Shown in pieces: positions 37,804 to 50,600 of a stretch of DNA of 64,000 nt; positions within the stretch are counted from its first letter, which is position 1, and every line of letters starts with the position of its first letter. The notes beneath the pieces were generated by a model. That model saw nothing but the letters and a program-made list of their open reading frames with translations, was not told the origin of the DNA and searched no databases. Source of the stretch: Artocarpus heterophyllus (lineage: Eukaryota; Streptophyta; Magnoliopsida; Rosales; Moraceae); the NCBI GenBank assembly GCA_025403435.1, contig CM046333.1, positions 16,579,770-16,643,769 on the forward strand, in the 5' to 3' direction. Both the position numbers and the translations under genes were made by a program.

Positions 37804-40149
37804 ATATCGACCCATCTTTCTTCGAGCTATTAATTAACTTGTTTAAATTTGATTTTCTTAATTTTAATCTTACTTACCATTAAGAAGAAAAAGCGGAAGA
37901 AATTTTTTTTAAACATACTTTTTTAACGGTCACTATGATTATACTTAGAAATATATGCAAAATTATATACTTGAAAACATACTTAATACTTTTGTATATC
38001 TATAATTATAGAAACCATTTCACATTATGATGATACTAGAATACTACCAAATCGTCACATACTATAAAACAAAAATCCTTCAAATGCAAATCTAACTACA
38101 GTGGTATCTATAGTCCACCTATGGCATCTATCTCACCGCCACACCTAGCACATCAATCAGTCATATTGATCTTTTGTAGAGCTACCTACGACATGAAGGA
38201 ACTTAAAATGAGCTTTCGCCTAGTAAGTTCAAACAATTCTCACAAAACATAAAACATTTTTCATAAAAACCTCTCATAAAGCATTTCTTGTAAAATATTT
38301 CTCATAAATGTTCTTCATATAAGATTTCTCATAAAACATTTCTTAAAAGGAATACAAATAAAATCACAATGCATGATTCTAATTGTGCTTATTTATACAC
38401 TTCTTATCGTAATTCTTATCTTCTTTTAACCTATGGGCCCAAATGTACGTACCAATTACGCATAACCATTGAACACCAATGCTGTAACATAATATAATAT
38501 GATGCTCCCCTTGTGAGAGACTTTAGATCCTCACCTTAGGTCAGGAGATTGGTAGGATACTCTCTTATTTTAAAGGTGTAGACTACCAATATTATAATCT
38601 TAGTTAGCATATTGTATGATATGACTTAAGCTTTAAAACAATAAACATAGCAAATGCCGAACATGCTTTAAAAAGTATTTGAAAACTATATTCTTCATGA
38701 CTTATGTAAGGTTTGAGACTTACCTAAATCTCCCTATAGCATTCCTAGTTTATCTTTTTTCTTCTATTAGTCGACTTTGTGTCATGTTCAAATGATACCC
38801 GGCTATTAGAAACTAGCCCAAGTATATGCTATCGGTTTATTTCTATCAAGCATTCTATAGTCAAATCTTACATGACATACTAATCAGTGTTGCAACTAGT
38901 GTAATGCGGAACAATTCTAGTCTAAGGGCATTAAGCAAAGTCAGAGAGCTTATGGTCCATTTTAGCCTTTTATAAAAATGACAATTTATACTTAATTGGA
39001 TTTTCAAAAAATTTCCAAATTCTTTTGGCCTTTAAAACTTGAGGTTACTTGTCACCCAAAACTGTATATAAAAACAACTTTGTATATTGAAAATTTAGTT
39101 CCAAACAGTTTTACGATTTTGGCAAGAAACATAAAATTCTTGACATTTTTACCTCTGAAACTAAAAATAACTGTTTTGTACTGTAATGTCCCGTTTTTCA
39201 CGAGGCTTAAATCACAAAAGCTCCTTGGTCAAACTCAAACAATTTCAAAAATGCTTTTTTTTTTTCCTTATTTTACCATTTTGAAATTTTATAATTAAAT
39301 CTTGTCAAATTAATGATTAAAAATCCGTGTAGAATTGACATAAACCTTGTTTCATGAACCTTAACAGTTTTGACGAGATCTACAACTTTCTTATCTTAAT
39401 TGTTTCCAAAATCAAATGTCTTGAAGGAGTTTTTGTCTATTCTTAGTATAGCCAGAATCAAAATTAGCATTTTCCCCTCTGTTTCAATTGAAATATTTGA
39501 AAAATTTCTTCACGAAAGTTGTCTGTCTTGATATTCTTAATAAGTCTCATGTTTTCTTCCAAAACTAGTTTGACCTCTAAGTGCCTCAAACACTTAAATT
39601 TTGCAAATTCTTTTTGTCTCAAAAAAATTTTCTTAATGTATTTTGCTTAGTTTTAATCTAATTTAAACCCTTTCAAGCACATTATCAAACACTTAACCCT
39701 CAAAATAATCATGCCATATTATTTTTTTTTACATGCTATGGTCCATAACATCTTAACAAATACTTGGTATTCATACGTAATTAAAAACATAATCTTACTT
39801 AAGTGTTAGGATTTTAAGGATTTTACCTAGAAAATCCAAAGTGTTTATTCTCTTGTTTAGCACTTGTAAGATTCTAAATTCTCTTTGCAACAAGTTCATA
39901 ACATATCCAACAAAATCCTTTCCCAAAACTTGAGTTAGACCTTTAAGTGCAGCAAGTAAAGTTTAAGTTTTACCTTAAAAACTCCTTAAATCCTCTTTAG
40001 AACTCTTGTTCTTACTCAAAAGGATGCTTAGAGGTTGAAATCAGCGAAAATTTTGAGGGAAATATAGTTTGGTAAGGGCTGATTTCTAGTAAGTGAATTG
40101 GAGAAAAATGAAGAAAAGAAAAAGAAGCTTTATTACAATTCGACCCTTA
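37804..40149. other. Gene-free DNA, possibly decayed LTR
   Basis: No gene. About 38215-38345 holds short tandem variants of CTCATAAAACATTTCT. Several phrases (for example CTCACCTTAGGTCAGGAGATT and AGACTTACCTAAATCTCCC) are similar in style to the internal layout of chromovirus LTRs, but no boundaries or second copy were found. Confidence 0.35.
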
Positions 40150-41391
40150 GGGAGCGTTTGGTATGTAGTAATAAGTAGAAATCATATTCTTGGAAAAATG
40201 ATTGTAGGGAATATGATTTCCAGGAATCAAGATTATTACATTTAGTTGCACATAGGAATCTTCTATTAGATTTCTAAGAATAATACATTACTGTGTTTAG
40301 TTACACATAGGAATCTTGTATAATTGACAAAATAATTTATAGTATTAACATTAAATGTATCAATATTATATATTAGTACTAATATTAAATAATAATATAA
40401 ATATAAATATAAATAATAAAATAATATTATATATAATTTAACATTAATATTACTATGAATATTAATGTTATTATTATCATTATTATTAAATAATTATTAT
40501 TTTATATTAATATAATACTTTCTTTATATTATATAAAAATATTAATTTATAATAATCATAGAATTATTATTTAACAATATATTAATATTAAAATGTTGTA
40601 TATAATATAAAATATATTGATATGAATATAAATAATAATAAAAATATAATTCTTAATAATATATTAGTATTTATATTAATACTAACATTAAATAAACATA
40701 TTGTTATAGAAAATATTAAACATATTTAGCTATATTTATATTTATAATTATTATAATAGTATTTATATAGTTTAATATTGATATTGCTATGAATATTAAT
40801 ATTAATATTATACTATTCGTATTGATGTTATATTGTTATATTTTTATTATTAATGTTATTATTATTCTTATTATTAAATTATAATTTTATATTGATATAA
40901 TATTTATATCTACATCATATATTAATATTAATTTATAATAATAGTACAAAAGTATTTTATTTTATTATTATAGTATTTATATATATTATATATGTTTATT
41001 ATTATTGTTAATGTTATTATTATCATTATTATCAAATTATTATTTTATATGGATATAATTTTTGTATTTATATTGCATAGAAATATTAATTTATAATAAT
41101 ATTATTATAATAATAATTTAATAATAATAATATTATTATTATTATTTAATAATAATATAATTATTATTATCATCATCATAGAAAAAAAGGTGAGATTTTC
41201 ATAGTTTTAAGATTCCTAGGAATATGAATATCACCTTATTGGGTGGGCTTTAGATTATCCCAAAATGAGGTAATTTGAATCCCATGGGAATGAGTTTCCC
41301 AAGAATCCAAAACTCAGATTACTGCATACCAAACATGAGAATCTATAAGATTCTCATTCCCACCTTAAGATTACTGCATACCAAACGTCCC
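40150..41391. mobile_element. Harbinger/Tourist-like non-autonomous element with A/T-only interior
   Basis: The left end GGGAGCGTTTGGTATG and the right end CATACCAAACGTCCC form terminal inverted repeats of about 20 bp (GTAGTAAT / GATTACTGCA continues them). The flanking triplets are TTA and ATA, near the TTA target preferred by PIF/Harbinger elements. The right end phrase ATTACTGCATACCAAAC occurs twice, at about 41318 and 41370. Between about 40320 and 41190 the sequence is almost purely A and T, with ATAATAATA-type blocks. No transposase is present, so it would need a helper. Confidence 0.6.
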
Positions 41392-44220
41392 ATATAAACC
41401 AACTTAGGGATAAAATTGTAAATACGTTTGATGAGTCATCCTCACTCTAGAAACCTGCTTTTTGAGGAAAGAATTGAGGAAGTTCTACAACTTTTTGAGG
41501 CGTCCAACTTTGACTAAGTTTGATTTATACTGTTCACAACCTTTCATAACTTTCCTCAACCTTCCATAACTATCCACAACTTTTCATATTTAATAATTCT
41601 CATACTACATAATTCTTATACTATTCATTGTACTTTTCCTAAGTGTCTTTATATATTTTATTTGTTTTTTTAGTTGACCTATAGACACCCAAAAATATAA
41701 CAATTTTATCTAACTAATATACTGTCTACTTCCTTACCGTTTTGGATTATAGCATGATATTTCACTCATACTAACCATGGATATTTGTCACAAAATTTGG
41801 ATTTTTAACATTATCCTTGTGACACTAGTTTTAACTTCAAAAGCACTTAACAAATTTTTGAGCATAACATTTAGCTAACAAAATTTGTATATAAATTATT
41901 CACGACAACTCATAAAAATTGCACTTACAATACATTACGAATTTTCATTGTAACTTATACACAAAATTTCATAATATTAAAAATGAAATTTTCTAAAGAA
42001 AATCATTATTTAAATCATGGTTGAAACCGGATTTAAACTGATGAATTTCTCAAGTGGTACAAAAAAGCCTACGTCACATCTTGTTATTTTTTATAATGTA
42101 GAAGTAAAAAAAACTAGCTTTAGGGAGAAATAAACTCAACTTCTAGAATTCTTCTACTGATGATACTATCTTTGCTTAGCATCTCACTTAGAATCAACAG
42201 CATACAACTCTCAGTAGCTATAATAAAAAAAAGTTACAAGTGTATAAAACTCTCACATGTTACAGTTTTTAAAACAATATTTTCAATTCTAACTGCTCTC
42301 CTAAACACCCTTTATATATCAAATTTTATTACAGTCATATAAAAAGAAAAGAAAGGAAGAAAAAAAGAAAGAAATCGAATAGAACTTAATACAATAGTTC
42401 AAAAGTGATTACCCAAACATAGAATTTTCTCTATCTGAAAATTACAGTAAACGAAATTTATTATTTTTGACATAAATTACCTCACCTACCTTTTTTGATA
42501 AACCACACACAAAACGCGCAAAACTCATGACCAAAGTGATTACAATGGCCTTTACTTTAGTGACTATATGCAAACAATTGTTGACTTGAAGGGGAATTGT
42601 AGGCACTTAAAGAACATAAAAAACAAATCTCATGACCAAAGTGATTACAATGGCCTTTACTTTGTAGCCATATGCAAACAATTGTTGACTTGAAGGGGAA
42701 TTGTAGGCACTTAAAGAACATAACACACAAAACTCATGACCAAAGCGATTACAATGGCCTTTACTTTGCAAACAATTGTTGACTTGAAGGGAAATTGTAG
42801 GCACTTAAAGATCACAAGTGCATCTCATTCCTCTCCCATGTGAAACTCGATTTAGTGGCAATAATTTATTTATTTATTGTAGAAACACACAAACAAAATG
42901 TACAAAACCCACGGACAAGTTGACCACAAGCTACAGAAAAAGATAACACCCCTTACCAGGCTTGGTCTCTAGTAAAGTGGCCTATGGACTCCACTAGGTA
43001 TAAATAGGACCAGTTTTATCAGCTCAAATGCAAAATGAATTATTTTACACATTTTCCTTGCTTTAGATCAGCTTGCGAGAATTAAGGATATCTAGTGTTC
43101 AGGCCAAAAAATGTTATCTTTTCTAATTTCTTTCCCTTCCTACCATTTTTTTTTTTTTTTTTTTAAGAAAAGTGTTGTCCCATGACATAGGAAAGAACGT
43201 CATGAGATTTTGGCTAAGATAGAAAATCAAGTTTCAAGGATACCAATGAAAATATAAGCTGCATCATGTGTGAATTTACAGATTTAACTTACTAGAAAGA
43301 TTGTTGCAACTGTTTTTCAAGGCAATACAGTCTCTGCTGATGGGCAGAATATCTACTTCTAAAATATTAAAAAATACACCTTTTTAATTTATGTCATATT
43401 TAAAAAAAATAAAAGAAAGCATATATATATATATATTAAAGAAAATTGTAGTACATAACACTTTTTCATAAACAGGGCAGGTATTACCAGTTCCTTCCTT
43501 TTCAAAACTATTATAGAAATGTTGGTTTTGAAAATATTTGCCATAAATATATATTTACGGTATAGATAATTTATTTACCCTATTGTTTACATTATAAATA
43601 ATTTTAATTTACACAATAAATAAACTATATACATCGTAAATTTTTTATTTACTGTAATATTTTTAAAACCTGCAATGTATTTCAATAATCTCAATACGTG
43701 TTATTTTTCTCATTTTTCTAAAGATCAGAACACTAAAAGCCCAATGTATAGGCCCATTACACTACTAAAAATTAGGTGGTAGGCTATTTTTTTACTGTCA
43801 ATATTGTGTATTACCATTTATTTTTTTTAATTTATACCATTTGTTTAACTAAAAAGCTAAAATATTTTTAAATAATATCTATTTATCTAATTTGAACTTA
43901 AAATACTTATGAATAATTATGTCTTTACACTTACTCTATTTAAAAGTGATACGTTTCAAATCTACTCATAAAAGTGATGATATTGAAAAATCTGCTATAG
44001 AAGTAGTGGAGTAAATTGCATGATATACCATTTCTTTACTATTATTATTGTGTTTTATTATTTATTTTTGCTTGTTTTGGTTTACTTTTTTTTTCTAAAC
44101 AAAAAGGTTAAAATACTATTAAATAATATTTATTTATTTAATTCTAATTCAAAATATTTGTGATTGCCCCGTAGTGGTATTCCTAAATTGTGATTTATTT
44201 TGTTTCTTTACACAAAAGCG
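41392..44220. other. Gene-free AT-rich DNA with one tandem repeat
   Basis: No gene. Diverged copies of dispersed AT-rich repeats lie at about 42190-42310 and 43500-43700. A (TA)n run is at 43418-43437. The 104-bp tandem repeat at 42524-42812 is listed separately. Confidence 0.5.
42524..42812. repeat. Tandem repeat, 104-105 bp unit, about 2.8 copies
   Basis: Units start CTCATGACCAAAG at 42524, 42629 and 42733. Each contains ACAATGGCCTTTACTTT, CAAACAATTGTTGACTTGAA and ATTGTAGGCACTTAAAG. Unit 3 lacks about 14 bases (TAGCCATATG region). Divergence is low, so the array is young. Unit function unknown. Confidence 0.9.
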
Positions 44221-44270
44221 GTATTCCTAAATTGACCCGTAGTAGTGCCCCGAGCTTTGAGAGGTCAGAA

Positions 44271-44276
44271 TGGGCC
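44271..44276 (+). promoter_or_regulatory. Possible site II element (TGGGCC) of PSRP6
   Basis: TGGGCC about 190 bp before the PSRP6 start. TGGGCY site II elements are common in promoters of plant ribosomal and organelle-protein genes. Single occurrence, so only suggestive. Confidence 0.35.
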
Positions 44277-44466
44277 AAAGGTAATTGTGCGAAAGGCTGT
44301 TATAGCTCTGGGAAGTAAGCAAACAAAGCGATAACTTTCGTAATCCGCAAAAACGAGAGGCACACAAACCAGTTCCTCCCAACTCTCTCTCTCTCTAGAA
44401 ATTGTTCAGAAAACGATTCAGTTCTTGATCCCCCTAACAACCCAAAAGAGAATCTCCTCCGCGAAA

Positions 44467-44803
44467 ATGTCGACCGACCGCTTTCTTCGGAGCTCAAATT
44501 GCGTCGGCAGTGCAGAACCCCTCTGCTCCGGCTTCGTTTGGCGGCGCGAAGGGGCCATCAGCATCCCCGTGGAACGGCGGCGGGCTGGTGCTGATAGAGT
44601 GCTCGTCGAGGCCCAAAAAGAAGGCGACGGCCCACCACATGAAGACTCGGCCCAAAAAGAAGCAGGCCTGGGACATCCGCCGAAAGCCCACCGTCTACCC
44701 TCCTCTCCCGCCCCTCCCTCCCGACTGGGTTCTCGCCTCCGACGACTCTTCTTCCGACGCTGCCCCTTCTTCCTCGCCCGAATCAGCTCCCGCCGCCACC
44801 TGA
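44467..44803 (+). CDS. PSRP6: Plastid-specific ribosomal protein PSRP6 (50S), frame shifted near the start
   Basis: The conserved core [19 protein letters not shown], then [20 protein letters not shown] and PPLPPDW, is diagnostic of PSRP6, a small plant-specific protein of the chloroplast 50S subunit. That frame runs from before 44510 to TGA 44801-44803 and ends in a Ser/Ala-rich tail as in orthologues. It has no ATG upstream before the stop at 44435. The only plausible start, ATG 44467, is in another frame. Bases 44470-44480 read CGACCGACCG, a tandem 4-bp duplication. Without one GACC the ATG would lead directly into the transit-peptide-like stretch [14 protein letters not shown]. So the product is predicted to be disrupted, unless this is a sequence error or an upstream start is used. 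No intron is needed. Confidence 0.85.
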
Positions 44804-47668
44804 TTTCTAATTCCTTTTGTCTGTTTTTTTTTTTAAATAATTATTGTTGCTTTGCTTTTGAGATGTTGTTTGGGACTTTTGGGTTGATTTTGCTTTTGAA
44901 GAATGTTAATTTTGTCAATTTCTATGTTGCTTGTATGAATAATTTCTACGTTATCCACGTTTTGTTGGATGATGATGATGATAAGGGGGATAGTGTTTGT
45001 AGGAAATAGAGTGCGAGACAACAGACGAGAAGGAAATTTTGAAGGTAATACACAGCGGCAAAAGATGCATATGTTCCTGACGATTGGGTGAAAATCCGAT
45101 TTGAAACTGGAATTCAAATTGATGTTTTTAAGTGTATAATTAATTTTAAGTTTGTTGGAGTATAAAATCTAAAATTGTGTTACTTGAAAAAAAAAGGAGT
45201 AAAAAGATCACCTGAGTTCCTGGGGCCGAGCTGAGCATGTGAGAGAGCCCAGCCGTTAGACGCCACAGCCCACGCGGGTCTTAACCCGGCAATGCCTTTC
45301 TCCCTCTCATGTGTGCGCATCGTAGCCCTACAGTGAAGCTGGTTGAAGTGTGTCCTTCACGTGGCAGGGTGGCGAGCGTCCCAGCAGTCTCAGCTGCTCT
45401 GCATGTGTCAGCGAACGGGTTCTACATGGGAAAATGCTGAGTTTGAAATTTGGGAGGGGAGGGAGTGTTAATTTCGAAAGTGGCTGGTTGTTGGTCTCAG
45501 GTTGTCTTGTCAAGAGTTCTTAGATCAGGCCTTCAATTTTTAAGTGGAACACTAGCTCGGGTGCAAAATTGGCTTCCAACTCCTTGAAACCCTCAAACAA
45601 ACAGGCCTTGGAAACTTTGTTTTATCAGTTAATTATTTAAAGGGCGTTTGATATTGTCAGTTTTAATCAAAATTTTTAGTTGTTATAGTGTAAAATTCTC
45701 AAATATTACAATATCAAGAAGAAATGAGCTACAATATAAAGCTCTTATACGCTATAATGTATTTTGCCAATTTGATTCTAACTAATGTTTTCAAACATCC
45801 TATAAATTTAAAAACAGATGAAATGTATTTTCTTATATTTTAATTGTAGATGTGTCATAAGTTTGTCAATTCGAACTATAGCCTAAAAACAAGTTACTAG
45901 ATCAAAATCAACGTACAACAAAAGTCTTTCCCCAACAGGGGACACATACTGGTAGGATATGTTTCTTATAATTGTTATCTTCAAATCGAATTTTTGATAT
46001 AGGTTTGATAGTTAAAAGACAATTTTATTTGTATGTTAATTTTTTCGGTTTCTACCAGAACAATTGTCTTAAATCGAAACCTTAAAATCAAGGTTGTCAC
46101 TCTTTCTTAATGCAGCGTAGTGAAAGAAAATATATTTAGAAACTTTGCATGATGATTGTGAAATAAAATTTAATTTGCTGAATTATTATGTGAATGGAAT
46201 TTGCAGATTCAATAATCACGAATATAAGTGCTAAACAAACTTAAGATAATGGTACTGCAAATATGATGCATCAACAAACTTAAGACAATATTTTTTATAT
46301 GGCAAAAATCTTTGATGGAATACATTGAGAGTAAGATTAGCAATATGGGGTCATGACACAACATGATGACTTAAAACGACACGAATATTGTGGGTTGGGA
46401 TTTGAAAAAAGGGGTCTGTTAGATTGACCATAAATTGATACAAAAAAACCATGTTAATTCAAGATTGAGCCCGTCTAAACACAAAATCCATGAAAATATT
46501 TTAAAAAGTTATATTTTACCTTTCATATCTTAGGGTTCGTTATAAACTTGTGATCTTATGATGGTTGCTCTTGCAATCATATGCTTTTATTTTGCCTCAT
46601 TTTGAGTAATGTTATCATATTTTAGCATATTATGACTTTTTACTTCTTTATTATGTGTAAAAAAAAAACTCGATAAAAGTACAAAATTTTTGTATCAATT
46701 TTGGGTTAACATGTCAATTTTATATCATAGGTCAATTTCGAGCAGGACCATGTCAACCTGTATAATGATTGAGTCGTGTCCTGTTGTGGTTTTCAATAAA
46801 AAAAAAAGTGTCGCAGGCTGCGTTTAAGTTGAGTAATAAAAATGAAAGAAACAGCTACAATACGACACGAACACCAAACGTGACACAAAATTGTCACTCT
46901 TAACTAAGAGTTCTTGATCAAAATCAAGACCCTACGTATTATTTTCCCCATTATTAGTATTGGTATACTACAATTCTGCATCCTATTTGTTTGAGACGAT
47001 ATTAGTACTCTTGCGATTGATGTTTCCATGAAAGCGGAAACACACAACCATGGCGACAGATCTGACGTCATTGAGACAGAGCTATAAAAGAAATTGTTCA
47101 ACTGTATAAATAAAATGTCGATGGGAATCCAAGCGAAATGAATAAATCCGATTTAATAAAATAGAATTTTTTTTTTTCCAGTTACTAGGATTCTAATGCT
47201 GAGAATGAACAAAGGGAGATCCAATAGCATATAAAGAGGCAAAGGTTTTCCTAATAATGAGAGCAAGGCAGTTCCCTTGGAACTATAAACTGAAACAAAA
47301 TATCCAGAAGAACTGGGCAATTGTAGCTAGTCAGCTACTACACGGTTGAATGTGACGATCAGAGCACCCACCCAAAATTTAATCAAGAACAAAAGAACAT
47401 GTTAGACTTGCAAGAAGTCTGCACATGATGGTTGGCTCCCTTCTTACAAGGGGAGATAAACTACGAGCAAGTCATTTACAGAAATTAAAGGGCACGGGCA
47501 TTTACACTTGCGTATTTTTCTTCAGTTGTTAGACCACATATTTGGTCGTACTGAGACCAAACATGCACGTACGTCTCCTGCAGACACTTATTTGAGGTGC
47601 TCCGGCGGTCGTGTGTTAAGACTGCCAACTAGAACTTCAGCAAAGCCTACCGATAATTCCAGAGTGTT
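44804..47668. other. Gene-free spacer
   Basis: 44804-45180 is the presumed 3' region of PSRP6. 45200-45430 is a GC-rich patch without a reading frame. About 45648-45800 is a MITE-like fragment (GGGCGTTTGATATTG, ATATAAAGCTCTTATAC). The rest is AT-rich and featureless. Confidence 0.5.
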
Positions 47669-50600
47669 TTACCCGGATATTTTCTTGTACTTCCCTTGCG
47701 CCAAACTCAAGAGGAAATCCGTGAATACATGCTCATATTCTGGCATTTTCCCATACCCTGCAACGAAATTAAGATCCGAATCAAAACCAGAGAGCATGAT
47801 TTCGATTCAACCTCAGATGGTGTAAGAAGAAAAAAGAACAAATGATCACTGGTGCCATAAAGTTGCAGAAGTCGGTTCAAAGTCACAGTATAGCAACTCA
47901 AATAAAGAAAGCTCAATTACCAGGGAAGTAGTTGATGTCAATGACATAAAACTGATCTCTGGTGCCATGTTCTCGAATGATATCCAAATTGAACAACCGT
48001 AGACCCTAATGAAGAAAGAAAAAGCAAACATTTAATGTTCCATACCATAATATGTATGCCACCATATAACCAGTAAATGAAAGACAAAAAGCTACCAATC
48101 GACGGCGAAGCTCCTTTGCAAGTCTCTCAAGCAAGGGTTGGGGTGGAAGTTCTGCAAGAAAATCAATTACCAAGCATTAGGGACCCTACCAGGTTTTTGA
48201 ATCCAGGTGTAGCAGAAATTTCAAAACTTAATTTATGGGGATATAAAATAGGAATGACAATTAGACATTTTTATGTCACCATTAATCCATGGCACATACC
48301 CTCGTCCACTGTTGAAGCTTAGGCATAGTGGCTGAATAAGACCCTATTCAGAAAACCACCAGCCAGCTAAACAAGAACTTTGACTCAAGTTTACTTCAAT
48401 AACATAAGCTCATTGTCTGATGGCGACCCTCACATAGGGGCCACAATGAGTGAGATAATAGAAGTGTTCTTAACTAACAAAACCTACCAGCAACACCGGG
48501 GTCCTAAATCCGCGTCATCTGCAGAAGCTGCAGCACAAGAAACCCTGGGAAAACGATATACACCAGCGGTTTTGGACAGCTCTCGTTTACTAACATCGGG
48601 CAAAGAGAAACGTCTGACCACCTTTACAGCTTCTCCAACAATGTAAACCTTAAATAGAACGCCTCCTTCAACCAGAACACATTTGACAGTATTACAATCA
48701 TTGCATGCTAGTGGATAACAGAACACATAAATCACTAAATAGGGCGCAGCTGCATACCATGGTTAACAAACTCTTGAAGAACAAGGGGAGGTTCTAGCTT
48801 TTGGAGGGAGCATTGATCATAAGCAAGTGATAACTCGTGAGACTCTGCACTTCCATCAGCAACTAGTGGCTTTGCAACTGAAACAGGTATGATGATGCAC
48901 ACAAAAATCAATAAAAAATAAATATTAAAAAATCTACTAGATAATTTCAATTTTCATGCAAGAATTACGCAATTATTGACGTAGTCATTGCATGACAGTT
49001 GAATAGGATAATTTGACGCCTTTTGCAAAGTCCAGCAATGGAATGCGGTAAATACTAGGATTCTAAAAGCGCTTACATATACATACCAAGCGGAAGTGTC
49101 AGCCCAGAATTTGCAACTGCATCAGAGATAGATGATGCATCTTTCTTAATAACCAGTTGTCTGGGAACACCAACCTTGCCTGCATAAGCATCAATATTTT
49201 GGTCAGTATAAAAGATTACAGAATTCAATAACCATACCTGTAAGTAAGACCTGTAAGTTAAAATTCAAGCAGAACAAAATCAAACGATGAGCACACTAAT
49301 TACCATGTGTTTCAGACAAGTCCAAATCAGCAACAGCCTGCAGCATGTGCTGCCGATTACGTAAATGTTGTATGGCATCAGGAGGATCAAGAACAGTGAC
49401 TTCTGGATGTGTTTGCCGGTAGTCCTAAAACATATGAAGACAAGGGAGTTAGAAGAGACGATTACTGGAAATAAGCATACAGATACAAACATAAAGTAAA
49501 ACTTAAATATTAGTCAAAGAAAGTGGTCATGTTGGAAATCAATTAGTCAACTTAAACCAAGTCAGCACATTTTAGCTCTTATTGGTAATCAGCCGTTGAG
49601 CATACCCTGCCCAAATCATAAATAGCCATGAGGAATTTAGAGTAAAACGAATACATAGTCGCAACTGACAAAACAAAAGGTATCCTATGAAGACCAAAAC
49701 AAATGGGCATTTTTTTTTTTTTTCACTATCATCAACATTTGACTTGGCTTAAATTCTACTCTAACTATGGGATGATGGTTTATCCTTCATAGAGGAAGTC
49801 TGGTTCTGGTAATAAACACGAACTGGCTCGTTGCCACTGAAAGAACACAAGTACACTACTACTATACACAAATTTTATAAGTACATATAATTTTAACCTT
49901 GCAAAATATTACAATAGTTTTATCCAGAAGTTTATTGGGAAAATAAGGCATCATAGAAAGAATATAATAAAAGCAAATCAGAATGAAAGTATCTCAAACT
50001 ATGAGTTAGAAAATGTTAAAATTAGACATGGGATTTTACTGCAGATGAGGTTAGCTCAACCACGCATATATACTACATACAAGGGATTCTCCACGTGTTA
50101 GTTAGCAAACCATTCAGAAAAACTTGATGTGTTCGATTACAGCATCAAGAAATCAGGAAAGGACTAAGAAGGAAAACAATGACAAGGACATTAATTAATA
50201 ACGTGAAAAAAAAAATTGGAAGATCAAAAGCAACTCTGAAGCCTCCCGTGCATCTAATATTGACCATATAAAAAATGTAATAGTAATGCAGGTGAGTCAA
50301 CCGAAATTAGTCTTTTGGAAAACTCTGAAAAAGATAACGACAAAATAATTTTTAACTAATTTAGATTAAAATCCATAAAATTTCTCCAGAACAATCCACG
50401 AGTGATGCTGGCTTCCAACTTAAATCATTCGACACAACCAAGTGCATGAAGAAGGACAATTTCTAAAGACTAATCCTGGACTAGAAGTGTCATAGACACA
50501 AAAGCAGGAACTAGATCTTAAATTTACTGCTTCTTTCGTATGGTTTAGTTGACAAGGCTGTGCAGTGGGAACAAATCAACCCATTCAATCAAGAATCCAC

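Noticed and set aside
37804..40149. A second chromovirus LTR
   Set aside because: Only loose resemblance in style; no boundaries, PBS, PPT or partner LTR could be found.
40320..41190. Organellar DNA insertion or centromeric satellite
   Set aside because: The A/T-only stretch is bounded by transposon inverted ends and has no repeating satellite unit or plastid/mitochondrial genes.
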